Assembly (NCBI GenBank): GCA_021811435.1
Contig: JAJZOR010000002.1
Span: 1 to 64,000 of the forward strand
DNA: 64,000 nt
Reading direction: 5' to 3'
From: Microcaldota archaeon
GTDB lineage: Archaea; Micrarchaeota; Micrarchaeia; Micrarchaeales; Micrarchaeaceae
The position numbers and the translations under genes were made by a program. Under the pieces are notes generated by a model. It saw only the letters and a program-made list of their open reading frames with translations, had not been told where the DNA came from and did no database searches. This document shows, one piece after another, positions 50,765-63,600 of the stretch (position 1 is the stretch's first letter; every line of letters starts with the position of its first letter).

Positions 50765-51919
50765 TCACTCCTCCGCTTGTTCCTCCTTTGGTGTGAGCTT
50801 CCTGACACTAAGATACCTCTCTTTTACCTTCATTACCTCCTTCCGGATAAGCGCAAGCAGGTCCTCGAAAGTCCTGTCGAGGAGGTAGCCTGAAGTGGAT
50901 ACCGTTATTATGCCGCGGTTGGCGAGCGCCACCCTGGCGTGTATCTCGTATTCCCGCACCTTTACCCTCTTAAGCCTTATGGTGGTGTAGAGAATCTTCA
51001 CGTTGCTGAGCTTCTCCATCTTGTCCATGAACGCTTTGAGCTGCTCGCGCATCTCGTCGCCGTATTCGTAAGTCGTCGAATCGAAGCCGGCGATGAAAAC
51101 ATTGTTCTGCTCTATGTGCCTGTTAGCCACCACGCTCTCTATTATGTCGGTTACAGTTAGCATGCCGGCAGGCTTCGCCTCCCTCACCACAACAAGCGAT
51201 GATATGTTGGACTCTATCAGCTTCCGCGCGGCGTCGGCCAGGCTGCTTTCGCCGTTGATGGTCTTTGGATTCGGCTCCATCACGCTGCTGACAGGCACGT
51301 TCGAGGGCGAGTATATTGCGGTCTTCATCTGCGGCAGCCTCTCGTTCGGCACCGTGTACTTGTGCAGTATGTCGTAATTGGTAAGTATGCCGACGAACTT
51401 GTTCTGCTGGACAACGACGAACCTGTTTATGTTGTTGCTCCTCATCGCCGCCTTGGCCTCCGAAAGCGTTGTGCCGGCGTCTATCGCCACTGCCGGGGCG
51501 GTCATCGCCTCGCTGACCTTGATGTCATGCAGCATCTTCATTGACAGCATTATCTTCAACAGCGTCAGCCTGTCCAGAATCCCCCTTATCTTTTTGCCCT
51601 CCGAATACGGCAGCGCCTTCGTGTGCGCCTTGTAGAAATAATATATGACGTCATCGATCGATGAGGTCGACGTTATCCTCGGCACCTTTATTGCGAAGTC
51701 GCCCACGTTCTGGTTCTTGTTCAGCGTCAGGCCGGTCTGCGAGCGGTATATCGCCCTGGCGTCCACTACGCCGTAATATGAATTCTCCTTCATTATCACA
51801 GTAGCCGGGTATTTGTTGCCTTCGAGGACTGAGAGGACCTGCGTTATTGGGGTCTTGTAATCGAAAAACAGCGTCTTTGATATCAACTCCTTCGGGATGC
51901 TGAACGCTTCTTCATTCAT
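50765..51919 (-). CDS. four-CBS protein with a ribosome-hibernation-like C-terminal domain
   Basis: This 384-residue protein has four CBS motifs (about 15-270), with strands such as ATVIMKENSYYGVVDA, RFVVVQQNKFVGILTN and SSLVVVREAKPAGMLTV. The C-terminal 100 residues (about 285-375) read KLSNVKILYTTIRLKRVKVR, then HARVALANRG and FEDLLALIRKEVMKVKER. They resemble the S30AE/hibernation-factor fold (strand-helix-strand-strand-strand-helix). CBS plus such a domain suggests nucleotide-controlled ribosome binding. The ATG at 51919 is preceded by a TATA-like TATTTATA (51973-51980, minus). A CBS-only transport regulator is the alternative. Confidence 0.72.
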   Translation of the reverse strand: MNEEAFSIPKELISKTLFFDYKTPITQVLSVLEGNKYPATVIMKENSYYGVVDARAIYRSQTGLTLNKNQNVGDFAIKVPRITSTSSIDDVIYYFYKAHTKALPYSEGKKIRGILDRLTLLKIMLSMKMLHDIKVSEAMTAPAVAIDAGTTLSEAKAAMRSNNINRFVVVQQNKFVGILTNYDILHKYTVPNERLPQMKTAIYSPSNVPVSSVMEPNPKTINGESSLADAARKLIESNISSLVVVREAKPAGMLTVTDIIESVVANRHIEQNNVFIAGFDSTTYEYGDEMREQLKAFMDKMEKLSNVKILYTTIRLKRVKVREYEIHARVALANRGIITVSTSGYLLDRTFEDLLALIRKEVMKVKERYLSVRKLTPKEEQAEE

Positions 51920-52009
51920 AACATGCACTTTTGTTTCGTTTAAGCAGAATGATAAGATAATAAACAAGAAGGTATAAATAATTGCCATAGTTTGAATCCT
52001 ATACATCGC

Positions 52010-52080
52010 GCCAGGATGGCAGATCGGCTATGCGTCCGCCTGCAGAGCGGAAAAGGAGGGCTCGACTCCCTCTCCTGGCT
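52010..52080 (+). tRNA. tRNA-Cys(GCA)
   Basis: GCCAGGA pairs with TCCTGGC. The anticodon arm is TCCGC-CTGCAGA-GCGGA with GCA, the T arm is GAGGG-CTCGACT-CCCTC and the discriminator is U, as expected for tRNA-Cys. Position 54 of the T loop is C instead of U. A minus-strand gene begins immediately after it. Confidence 0.92.
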
Positions 52081-52796
52081 TATTTACCGCATGCATTTTC
52101 TTTTGCAGCATGTATAAGCGGCGTGCCATTCGCGCGCCCCAGTTCAGGCACGACGTCATAGATATTTAGCCCGCTGCACAGCAGCGTATCGGGCGCGTTG
52201 CCGTGCAACTTGTCGTATTTCCCGCTCGCAGAATTTGCCAGCGCAGCGCGCAGGCTTTTTTTGCGCCTGGTGAATAAACCTTCAGCCTTTATGCACTCGT
52301 TCGACTTGTGTGAGTGCGAGAAGTAGGATATGGCGCCCGCACCGAGCATGTCCTCTATGCAGAATATCCGGTTGCCGCTTGCCAACCCCTTTTCGTGATT
52401 CCCGAGGAGCAGGGTTCTTGACTCGCTTATTTCACCGGCCGCGATGAGGGATGTGTCGCCATTGAGCCCGCCTATGTGCTCTGCAGCGCATCTTGCATTG
52501 AGCAGGGAACCGAAGATGACATGCCTTGCTTTCACCCCGGAAACGGCTAGGAATGCACCGTTTGAGGAGAATATGGTGACGCGCCCGGGCTTCTTGCCCA
52601 AAAAATATCCTGGCGATAGCGTGGCGCTCTCCGTCTTTCGGTTGCTGGTGGCGTTAGGGATGATAGTGAAACCCAGCGCCGTGGCCGTGACTACTGCGGA
52701 TGAGAAGCGGAGGACGTCTATTATGACTATGTTGTCATCCCGGCCCATTGCGCGCCTGAGCCCGTCAATCCCCCATTCAAGCCTTAAAGTCGGCAT
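52080..52796 (-). CDS. 2-phosphosulfolactate phosphatase family protein (ComB-like)
   Basis: This 238-residue protein has the ComB family layout: VIIDVLRFSSAVVTATALGF, TIFSSNGAFLA, IFGSLLNARCAAEHI, FCIEDMLGAGAI and NIYDVVPELGRANGTPLI. Classic ComB hydrolyses 2-phosphosulfolactate in coenzyme M synthesis; coenzyme M is not expected here, so the substrate may differ. Its stop meets the 3' end of tRNA-Cys head-on. Confidence 0.82.
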   Translation of the reverse strand: MPTLRLEWGIDGLRRAMGRDDNIVIIDVLRFSSAVVTATALGFTIIPNATSNRKTESATLSPGYFLGKKPGRVTIFSSNGAFLAVSGVKARHVIFGSLLNARCAAEHIGGLNGDTSLIAAGEISESRTLLLGNHEKGLASGNRIFCIEDMLGAGAISYFSHSHKSNECIKAEGLFTRRKKSLRAALANSASGKYDKLHGNAPDTLLCSGLNIYDVVPELGRANGTPLIHAAKENACGK

Positions 52797-52932
52797 TTTT
52801 TGGCCCCTGCCTATGTAATAAAGTTTTTGTGTTATTATATATTTCGCTGCGCCTTAAGCCGCATTGGACTTCGCAACAGGCACGTATCACGATGGTATTT
52901 TATCCTTTTGCAGTTATTGAAACATTGATGAA

Positions 52933-53988
52933 ATGAGGCGGATAAGCGACATAAAGCCCGTAGAGTGGAGAGACGGGAAGATAGCCTGGATGGACCAGAC
53001 GAAGTTGCCATGGAAAGAGGAGTGGAAAGAGAGCGAATCCGTAGATGATCTTGCCAGAGCGATAAAGCGTCTTGAGATTCGCGGGGCGCCGGCAATCGGC
53101 GTCGCAGCTGCATATGGGCTCGCCATTTCTGCTTCTAACAGCGGTGGCAACTTGAAGACCGCGCTGCGCAGAATCAGAGATGATGCGGTTACCCTAGGCA
53201 GGACCAGGCCTACAGCCGTAAACCTCTTTTGGGCGATAGACAGGATGGTAAAGATGGCGGAGCGGTTAGCCGAGCAAGGCGCGGCGCCCGAACAGCTAAA
53301 GCAGGCCATGGTTGACGAAGCTATAATGATACAGAATGAGGATATAGAGTCAAACAAGAGGATGGGCAAGTTAGGGAACAGGCTGATAAGGGACGGGGAC
53401 GTCATACTGACGCATTGCAACGCAGGAGCGCTAGCCACTGGAGGATACGGCACTTCGTACGGAGTAATAAGGACGGCATGGCAGGCAGGCAAGGACATAA
53501 GAGTTATAGCCACGCAGACCGCGCCCCTTTATCAGGGCGCCAGGCTTACTGTTTGGGAACTGAAACGAGACAGGATACCTGTCACGCTGATAACCGACAG
53601 CATGGCTGCGTATGCAATGAAAAATGCAGGCGTGACCAAGGTCCTTCTGGGCGCCGATAGGGTGCTCATGAACGGGGACGTAGCGAACAAAATAGGCACT
53701 TACGGCATTGCCATTTTAGCTAAGAGGCATGACATACCATTCCTGGTCGCGGCTCCGGTGTCGACTATAGACCGTAAGAGCACTGGTATAGTCATAGAGC
53801 AGAGGGACCCCGCGGAAGTAAGGAACGTGCTTGGGAAACTCGCGATAACTGTGCCGGACGTGCCTGCGCTGAACCCCGCATTCGATGTCACGCCAAACGA
53901 GCTTGTATCCGCTATAATAACGGAACGCGGAATAGCGAAGGCGCCGTACCGCCCGGCGCTAAGAAAAATAGTATCCACTGGTGGTTGA
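52933..53988 (+). CDS. mtnA: methylthioribose-1-phosphate isomerase
   Basis: This 351-residue enzyme of the eIF2B-alpha-like fold isomerises 5-methylthioribose-1-phosphate in methionine salvage. Key parts are RLEIRGAPAIGVAAAYGLAI, ILTHCNAGALATGGYGT with the catalytic Cys, and LLGADRVLMNGDVANKIGTY with the catalytic Asp. A ribose-1,5-bisphosphate isomerase is the closest alternative, but the sequence fits MtnA better. It would recycle the methylthioadenosine produced from AdoMet. Confidence 0.92.
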   Translation: MRRISDIKPVEWRDGKIAWMDQTKLPWKEEWKESESVDDLARAIKRLEIRGAPAIGVAAAYGLAISASNSGGNLKTALRRIRDDAVTLGRTRPTAVNLFWAIDRMVKMAERLAEQGAAPEQLKQAMVDEAIMIQNEDIESNKRMGKLGNRLIRDGDVILTHCNAGALATGGYGTSYGVIRTAWQAGKDIRVIATQTAPLYQGARLTVWELKRDRIPVTLITDSMAAYAMKNAGVTKVLLGADRVLMNGDVANKIGTYGIAILAKRHDIPFLVAAPVSTIDRKSTGIVIEQRDPAEVRNVLGKLAITVPDVPALNPAFDVTPNELVSAIITERGIAKAPYRPALRKIVSTGG

Positions 53989-54000
53989 AGTATCATTTTA

Positions 54001-54528
54001 TTATTTAATGTATTTGAAAGCCTCGTAAAGGTGCTTTATCCTTCTCTTTACCTTTCTGGCTTCAGGGGCGCCGTACGATTCCCAATATATCAAAACGGCG
54101 GGTATGCCGCGCTTCATTGCGGACTTATAGTCGTATACATAGCTGTCTCCTACCATTAACGCTTTGCTTTTTGGTATGCCTTCCCTCCTCAAGACGGTTT
54201 CGATCAGCTTGCCCTTCGCATCAGGATCCTCTTGGACTGGATACACTTCATCGAAGTATTCGGTCAGGCCGAAATGGCTTACGCGCCTTGCAAGTATTTT
54301 CTGCGCCTCTCTCTTTGGATGCGGGACTATTGATAGCACCGCCAGCTTGACGCCCATTTGTTTCAGCCTTTTAAGGACCCTCAATGACGATGGGGTCAGG
54401 ACCAGATGGTTGTTGGGATCCTTAGACGTGACCGGATCGCTGTATATCCAGTGAGGCGCCTTTTTGCGCCTGGTCAGCTTAGGGTACCAGAGCGTGCCGT
54501 CGCCGTCCAGGAAAACGATTTTCTTCAT
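54001..54528 (-). CDS. HAD-superfamily phosphatase
   Basis: This 175-residue protein has HAD motif I IVFLDGDGTLWYP, motif II VLSIVPHP and motif IV ALMVGDSYVYDYKSA. Cap insertion is minimal, which suggests small or phosphoprotein substrates. The TLWYP part resembles magnesium-dependent phosphatase-1 and histidinol-phosphatase relatives. It is convergent with mtnA and may share no regulation. Confidence 0.82.
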   Translation of the reverse strand: MKKIVFLDGDGTLWYPKLTRRKKAPHWIYSDPVTSKDPNNHLVLTPSSLRVLKRLKQMGVKLAVLSIVPHPKREAQKILARRVSHFGLTEYFDEVYPVQEDPDAKGKLIETVLRREGIPKSKALMVGDSYVYDYKSAMKRGIPAVLIYWESYGAPEARKVKRRIKHLYEAFKYIK

Positions 54529-54876
54529 TATAAGATGCCCTTAGTTTATTCCGGGGAAGGCAATTTAATTTTTGCCCTAAAATCCAGAACCGTGAAAGCG
54601 GTGTTGTGCAATAATTAGCATTGGGGGAAACTGCGATTGCATTTTTGGTGCCGGATGCCGGTCAAAGCGGTATAAGAGAGCCGCTGCGACGTATAATCGT
54701 TTATGTTCGCCCTGCGCCTTAAAACCGGATCCACACATGGGCCATCAAGTACTCCGTGGACGATTGGGCCGCTTTCTTGTGATGCTGCCTGTGGCCCGCA
54801 GTTGCCATTGTTAATTATGCCTGATAAAGCATAAAAATTGCTTGGATTACTCTTTTTGGTCGATGTCGGTGCGTTA
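54529..54876. other. intergenic region, nothing recognised
   Basis: About 350 bases without a coding pattern, RNA fold or repeat that I can identify. Confidence 0.5.
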
Positions 54877-55899
54877 TCACTTGTCCCTCCTGTACATGTC
54901 GTTTATTGCGGACAGCATTATCTTTTTATAATCATTGTCAGGCAGCTTGGCTGAGTACTTCTCTAGCAGCTTAGTGGCCTTTTCCCCGTATTTTTCCCTG
55001 ACTTCCTTCGCGTACTCGATGCCGCCATACCTCTCTATCGCGCCCCTTAGGAAATCTATCTCCTCCGGGGTCTTGTCCTGTCTCTTCTTTATGTATATCG
55101 AGTCTATCCTCGCTCTCTCGGACTTGGTGGCCGAGCCGTAGGCGTGGAGTATCATGAGCGTCAGTTTGCCTTCGTAAAGGTCGCCGAAGTTTTTCTTGCC
55201 GAAGAGTTTCTCGTCGGCGGTCATGTCCAGGATGTCGTCAGTTATCTGGAATGCAGTGCCGGCCGCCGATCCAATCTCCTTTAGCATGCCGAGCATCTCG
55301 CCTCCCTGGCCGGCTGCTATCGCGCCGAGCTGGAGCGGGCCGTATACGCTGTAATAGCATGTCTTGCTGTCTGCTATCCTGTAGTAGATTTTCTCGCCGG
55401 CCTTCTTGATGTCCTTGGTGTTGTGTATGAAATAATTCTCGACATACTGGCCCTCGGCGGTGTACTCGAGCATGTCGTAGAATTTCTCGTAAAGCCTGTT
55501 GCCCTTACCTGTGCCGTAAGTCACTACGTAGTCCTTCAGCATGCGCCACATGGCCATCTGGCCTATGTTCGATGCGTTTATAGCGTGCACGGCGCCGTAC
55601 AGCCTGTGGGCGGCTGGCTTCCCTCTCCTCAGCTCGGAATCGTCGAATGTGTCGTCCTGCATTAGTATCCAGTCTTCTGAAAGCTGCTGTGCCGCTGCGG
55701 GAAGCAGGAGCTCATTGGCCTTGGCGCCGAACATCTGGCCGCTCAGCATAAGCAATCCGGGTCGCCTGTAATTGCCCTGCCTGTCAACGTAGTCCCTCAT
55801 TATTGCGTGGTGCTCCTTTGGCTCCTTGAGGGGCACGTACTCGCATATCTTCGAGTAGATGGCCTTCCTGTTAGCTTCTACGTATTCCTTGAAGTTCAA
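54877..55899 (-). CDS. polyprenyl diphosphate synthase (probable GGPP synthase)
   Basis: This 340-residue enzyme builds isoprenoid chains. The first Asp-rich motif is LMQDDTFDDSELRRGKPAAH and the second is TAFQITDDILDMTADEK. These bind the allylic and isopentenyl substrates through magnesium. Chain length is probably C20, giving the substrate for GGGP synthase at 23774, but the residues before the first motif do not settle this. The sequence is longer at the C-terminus than bacterial FPP synthases. Confidence 0.9.
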   Translation of the reverse strand: MNFKEYVEANRKAIYSKICEYVPLKEPKEHHAIMRDYVDRQGNYRRPGLLMLSGQMFGAKANELLLPAAAQQLSEDWILMQDDTFDDSELRRGKPAAHRLYGAVHAINASNIGQMAMWRMLKDYVVTYGTGKGNRLYEKFYDMLEYTAEGQYVENYFIHNTKDIKKAGEKIYYRIADSKTCYYSVYGPLQLGAIAAGQGGEMLGMLKEIGSAAGTAFQITDDILDMTADEKLFGKKNFGDLYEGKLTLMILHAYGSATKSERARIDSIYIKKRQDKTPEEIDFLRGAIERYGGIEYAKEVREKYGEKATKLLEKYSAKLPDNDYKKIMLSAINDMYRRDK

Positions 55900-56046
55900 C
55901 CGAACACTGCTTAGGATGATTGTCGAAACCCCTATTTAAATCTATTTGGCATCATCTGCACTGCTCGGCAACGCCCTTTGCGCTGCCGGGACCGCGTATA
56001 ATCAGGTAAAACTGGTTTTAAGGATGGTATTTATTACTTATTGTAG

Positions 56047-56054
56047 TATATATT
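56047..56054 (+). promoter_or_regulatory. TATA box of the RNA polymerase operon
   Basis: TATATATT predicts transcription starting near 56077, about 11 bases before the rpoH ATG at 56088. Confidence 0.6.
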
Positions 56055-56087
56055 AGGCGGTACTTACTGGGCTAGCTTGTCCCCGCT

Positions 56088-56330
56088 ATGCTTACGGTGT
56101 GTCTCTTGCCTTATGCCTATGAGCTTATTCCTGAACATGAACTTGTCAGCGCGAGCGAGGCTGTGAAAATATCCAAGAAGTTCGGCGTGCCGATAGAGAA
56201 ATTTCCAAAGATACTGGAGAGCGACCCGCAGGTGGCGAAGCTTGCCGCGAAACCGGGCCAGCTTATAGCTATACACAGGGAGGATCCGACTGGCAAGTAC
56301 ATTTACTACAGGTACGTAGTAAGAAGTTAG
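56088..56330 (+). CDS. rpoH: RNA polymerase subunit H
   Basis: This 80-residue protein is subunit H (RPB5 C-terminal domain). It has YELIPEHELVSASEAVKISK, FPKILESDPQVAKLAAKPGQ and YIYYRYVV at the end. It is the first gene of the operon H-B''-B'-A'-A''. The exact N-terminal start (ATG 56088 or a later TTG) is not certain. Confidence 0.95.
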   Translation: MLTVCLLPYAYELIPEHELVSASEAVKISKKFGVPIEKFPKILESDPQVAKLAAKPGQLIAIHREDPTGKYIYYRYVVRS

Positions 56331-56386
56331 TCGGCAGGGGATTTTGCCGCTTTGTCGGCGCAGGTTTTGTTGTATAAGGTGGCATC

Positions 56387-57859
56387 ATGGTGAATACGCA
56401 CGAAATTTTGGAGTCTTATCTTGAATCCGCTTCTATGGTGCAACAGCAGGTCGAGAGCTACAACAGGTTCATAAACATAGGCATAAAGAGGGTAGTCGAG
56501 AGCCAGAGCCTTGTGGAGCCGGAGGTCAACAATTTCGCGATAAAGTTCAAGGGCATAAGGCTCGAGCAGCCGGCCATAATAGAGGCAGACAGCTCGACCA
56601 GGCACGTTCTGCCCAACGAGACGCTGGCCAGGAACCTCACCTACTCGGCTCCCATGTACATAACGTATGCGCCGATAGTGAGCGGGATAGAGAAAACCGA
56701 CTCCATGGGGGAGGCATTCATATGCGAGCTGCCAGTCATGGTCAAGAGCGACCTCTGCTACACGCACAACATGACCAGGGAGCAGCTAATAGCCAACAAC
56801 GAGGACCCTGACGACCCGGGCGGTTACTTCATAATAAAGGGGACGGAGCGCGTCCTCGTAGGCATCGAGGATCTGGCGCCCAACAGGATAATATGCACCA
56901 GGGAGAAGAGCAAGGGAGTGGTCAGCAAGGTGTTCTCTACCACGCTCAGCTTCAGGGCTAGGTGCAGCACGACCAGGGACGACTACGGGATATACACCCT
57001 GCTGTTCCCCACCCTGTCTAAGGGCATAGACCTCATACTGGTGCTCAGGGCGCTCGGTATGCAGATAAAGGACGTGATAGACTTCACAACCAACAAGGAC
57101 GTGAAGAACGACTTCCTGCTCAACAGCGACCTCAGCAAGGCAAAGGAGATGACGCCGGCGCAGGCGATCGAGGAGCTGGGGAGGATGTCCGCGCCCAACC
57201 AGGCCAAGGCTTACCAGGAGAAGAGGGCGGAGATGCAGCTGGATACGTACATACTGCCGCACCTCGGCACGACCCCGGACGCGAGGAGGAGCAAGGCGCT
57301 ATACCTGATGCACATGGCAGAGCGCTCGTCCCTGGTAGCCTACAATTACGCTAAATCCGACGACAAGGACCACTACGCGAACAAGCGCATAAAGCTAGCG
57401 GGCGACCTGATGGAGGAGCTGTTCAACAACGCTTTCAAGTTCTTCATAAAGGACATAAAGTACCATATAGAGAGGACTACTGCGAGGGGCAGGAAGCTCA
57501 CCGTCAGGACCAACATAAACCCTGACACGCTTACCGACAAGATACTTTACTCTATGGGAACGGGCTCCTGGCCGGCGGGACAGACAGGGGTCTCGCAGGT
57601 GCTGGACAGGACTAACCTGATGAGCGCGCTGGCCCACCTGAGGAGGGTGAAATCGCCGCTGGCGAAGAAGCACCCACACTTCAGGGCTAGGGACGTACAC
57701 GGCACGCACGTCGGCAAGTTGTGCCCTAGCGAAACGCCGGAGGGCGTGGAGGTGGGCCTTACCAGATACCTGGCGATAATGTCCAGGGTGACGGTAGGCG
57801 CAGAGGAGGCGATGCTCGAGGAGAAGCTAAAGGAGCTCAAGCTCCTTAAGAACGAGTGA
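56387..57859 (+). CDS. rpoB2: RNA polymerase subunit B'' (N-terminal part of B)
   Basis: This 490-residue protein is the N-terminal half of the second-largest subunit. It includes the protrusion and lobe domains, with DPGGYFIIKGTERVLVGIED and, near the end, RDVHGTHVGKLCPSETPEGV in fork loop 2. The split after LKLLKNE corresponds to the usual archaeal B''/B' break. It precedes B' by 4 bases. AAGGTGGC upstream of the ATG may act as Shine-Dalgarno. Confidence 0.97.
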   Translation: MVNTHEILESYLESASMVQQQVESYNRFINIGIKRVVESQSLVEPEVNNFAIKFKGIRLEQPAIIEADSSTRHVLPNETLARNLTYSAPMYITYAPIVSGIEKTDSMGEAFICELPVMVKSDLCYTHNMTREQLIANNEDPDDPGGYFIIKGTERVLVGIEDLAPNRIICTREKSKGVVSKVFSTTLSFRARCSTTRDDYGIYTLLFPTLSKGIDLILVLRALGMQIKDVIDFTTNKDVKNDFLLNSDLSKAKEMTPAQAIEELGRMSAPNQAKAYQEKRAEMQLDTYILPHLGTTPDARRSKALYLMHMAERSSLVAYNYAKSDDKDHYANKRIKLAGDLMEELFNNAFKFFIKDIKYHIERTTARGRKLTVRTNINPDTLTDKILYSMGTGSWPAGQTGVSQVLDRTNLMSALAHLRRVKSPLAKKHPHFRARDVHGTHVGKLCPSETPEGVEVGLTRYLAIMSRVTVGAEEAMLEEKLKELKLLKNE

Positions 57860-57863
57860 TTTT

Positions 57864-59687
57864 ATGGGGGAGGGGAAATGTTACGTTTACCTTGACGGCA
57901 GGTCCATAGGGTTCGTCGAGCACGGCAGGAGGTTCGCTGAAGAGATAAGGAGGAACAGGAGGCTCGGTGTGATATCCGGAGAGGTCAACGTAGCCTACAG
58001 GAAGCGGCTCAACGAGGTCAGGATAAACGCGGACCGCGGCAGGGCCAGGAAGCCGTACATAATAGTGGAGAACGGCGCGGGCAAGTTTACCGACGACCTC
58101 AGGGAGAAGCTGAAGAACAAGGAGATCGACTTCAATTACCTGCTAAGGAGGGGCGTGGTCGAGTATCTGGATGCCGAGGAGGAGGAGAACGCCGTAGTGG
58201 CGCTCAAGCCGGACGGCATAACTAGGGCCACCACGCACCTGGAGATAGATCCGGCGATACTTTTCGGGCTGACGTTCAACGTGAGCGTGTACCCGGAGCA
58301 CAACTCCGTGGGGAGGCACGCGATATCCGCCAACTTCATAAAGCAGAGCCAGGGGCTCTACTCGATAAACTTCAACAGCAGGTACGACGCAAGGGCTTTC
58401 CTGCTGTACTACCCGCAGACGCCGATAGCAGACAGCGTGGCGTACAGGAAGCTCAACCTCGGCAAGCACCCGAGCGGGCAGAACATGGTGGTCGCGGTGT
58501 CCACCTATTACGGTTACAACATGAAGGACGCGCTGGTCATAAACAAGTCGGCCATAGATAGGGGACTGGGCAGGAGCGCGTTCTTCAGGACTTACAGCGA
58601 CGAGGAGCGCAGGTATCCGGGGGGCCAACAGGACCATTTCAGGGTGCCTGCGGCGACCACCGAGGGCTACCTCGGCGAGCATGCGTACTCGAAGCTGAGC
58701 GAGGATGGGATAATAGAGCAGGAGACGCCGGTCACTGAGGGCGACGTCCTTGTAGGCAAGGTTTCCCCGCCGAGGTTCCTGGAGGAACAGACGAGCTTCG
58801 GGGTCGTCGAGGAGAGGAACAGGGACAACTCGGTAACGCTAAGGGCGGGGGAGGAGGGCGTCATAGACAACGTCATGCTTACGGAGACCACCGGCGCGAC
58901 CAAGCTCGTCAAGGCCAGGGTCAGGAGCGTCAAGGTGCCCGAAGTAGGAGACAAGTTCGCAAGCAGGCACGGCCAGAAGGGAGTTGTTGCGCTCATAGTC
59001 AACCAGGAGGACATGCCATTCACAAAGGACGGCATAATACCGGACCTGCTGCTCAACCCGCACAGCCTTCCGGGAAGGATGACGTTCGGCCACATGATAG
59101 AGACCATAGCGAGCAAGGCCGGGGCGCTCGCTGGCACGCATTACGACGGCACCGCATTCTCGGAGAACGGCAAGGAGCGCGTGGACATGTACGGCTCGGT
59201 ACTTGAGAAATACGGCTATGACAAGTTCGGTGACGAGTCGCTTTACGACGGCAGGACAGGGAAGCAGTTCAACGCCAAGATATTCACCGGAATAGTTTAC
59301 TTCAACAGGCTGTGGCACATGGTAAGCCTCAAGCTGCAGGTGAGGAGCAGGGGGCCTGTGCAGATACTCACCCACCAGCCGACAGAGGGCAAGCCCAGGA
59401 GGGGCGGCCTGAAGTTCGGAGAAATGGAACGTGACGCGCTGGTCGGGCACGGGGCCAGCCTGCTGCTCAAGGACAGGATGCTGGAGCAGAGCGACAAGGC
59501 CGACATATGGATATGCAAGCAGTGCGGCGACGTCGGCTACTTCGACTTCGTGAAGAACGTGCCGGTATGCGCCAGCGACGGGGGCAACGACCTCGAGAAG
59601 GTGGAAATCAGCTATGCGTTCAAGCTGCTGCTGGACGAAGTAAAGTCCATGCACATACTGCCGAGGATAAAGCTGAAGAGCGAGTGA
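57864..59687 (+). CDS. rpoB1: RNA polymerase subunit B' (C-terminal part of B)
   Basis: This 607-residue protein is the C-terminal half of B, with the hybrid-binding and wall regions. Typical parts are EHNSVGRHAISANFIKQSQG, VGDKFASRHGQKGVVALI, GRMTFGHMIETIASKAGAL and RRGGLKFGEMERDALVGHGA. The C-terminal zinc site reads CKQC and then VCASD: the fourth Cys seems to be Asp. GTGAT lies 3 bases before the ATG and holds the B'' stop codon. Confidence 0.97.
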   Translation: MGEGKCYVYLDGRSIGFVEHGRRFAEEIRRNRRLGVISGEVNVAYRKRLNEVRINADRGRARKPYIIVENGAGKFTDDLREKLKNKEIDFNYLLRRGVVEYLDAEEEENAVVALKPDGITRATTHLEIDPAILFGLTFNVSVYPEHNSVGRHAISANFIKQSQGLYSINFNSRYDARAFLLYYPQTPIADSVAYRKLNLGKHPSGQNMVVAVSTYYGYNMKDALVINKSAIDRGLGRSAFFRTYSDEERRYPGGQQDHFRVPAATTEGYLGEHAYSKLSEDGIIEQETPVTEGDVLVGKVSPPRFLEEQTSFGVVEERNRDNSVTLRAGEEGVIDNVMLTETTGATKLVKARVRSVKVPEVGDKFASRHGQKGVVALIVNQEDMPFTKDGIIPDLLLNPHSLPGRMTFGHMIETIASKAGALAGTHYDGTAFSENGKERVDMYGSVLEKYGYDKFGDESLYDGRTGKQFNAKIFTGIVYFNRLWHMVSLKLQVRSRGPVQILTHQPTEGKPRRGGLKFGEMERDALVGHGASLLLKDRMLEQSDKADIWICKQCGDVGYFDFVKNVPVCASDGGNDLEKVEISYAFKLLLDEVKSMHILPRIKLKSE

Positions 59688-59691
59688 TGTT

Positions 59692-63305
<3,614 letters not shown>

Positions 63306-63351
63306 GCTTTTAATTGGTTGCTTTGAAACTATATTGCTTTTTGGTGTTGCG

Positions 63352-63573
63352 ATGCAGGAAAGACCATTTGATTTGCTGAACAAGGTGCTGGGACAGCAGG
63401 TGCTCGTAAGGCTCAAGAACAACATGAGCATCAGGGGCAAGATAACATCGTTCGACGCCCACATGAACATAGTGATGGAGAGCGCAGAGGAGCTCGACGG
63501 CGGCGAGCTGAAGGCCAAGCTCGGCACCATACTCCTGAGGGGAGGCAACATAATCTTCGTCTCTCCGGCCTGA
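63352..63573 (+). CDS. LSm (Sm-like) RNA-binding protein
   Basis: This 73-residue archaeal Sm protein begins MQERPFDLLNKVLGQQVLVR. Sm motif 1 is seen in SIRGKITSFDAHMNIVMESA and Sm motif 2 in LGTILLRGGNIIFVS. It should form heptameric rings that bind U-rich RNA. An in-frame earlier ATG would add 6 residues. In most archaea the polymerase operon continues with eL30, NusA and S12; here LSm follows instead. Confidence 0.95.
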   Translation: MQERPFDLLNKVLGQQVLVRLKNNMSIRGKITSFDAHMNIVMESAEELDGGELKAKLGTILLRGGNIIFVSPA

Positions 63574-63600
63574 GCGGGCGCCGCCACGTAGAGTGATGCG

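Noticed and set aside
52080-52796. Evidence for coenzyme M synthesis
   Set aside because: Only a ComB-like protein is present; ComA, ComC and methanogenesis genes are absent, so the pathway cannot be claimed.
58839-59654. Antisense frame of 271 codons in rpoB1
   Set aside because: It mirrors a strongly conserved polymerase gene; the open frame results from codon bias on the sense strand.
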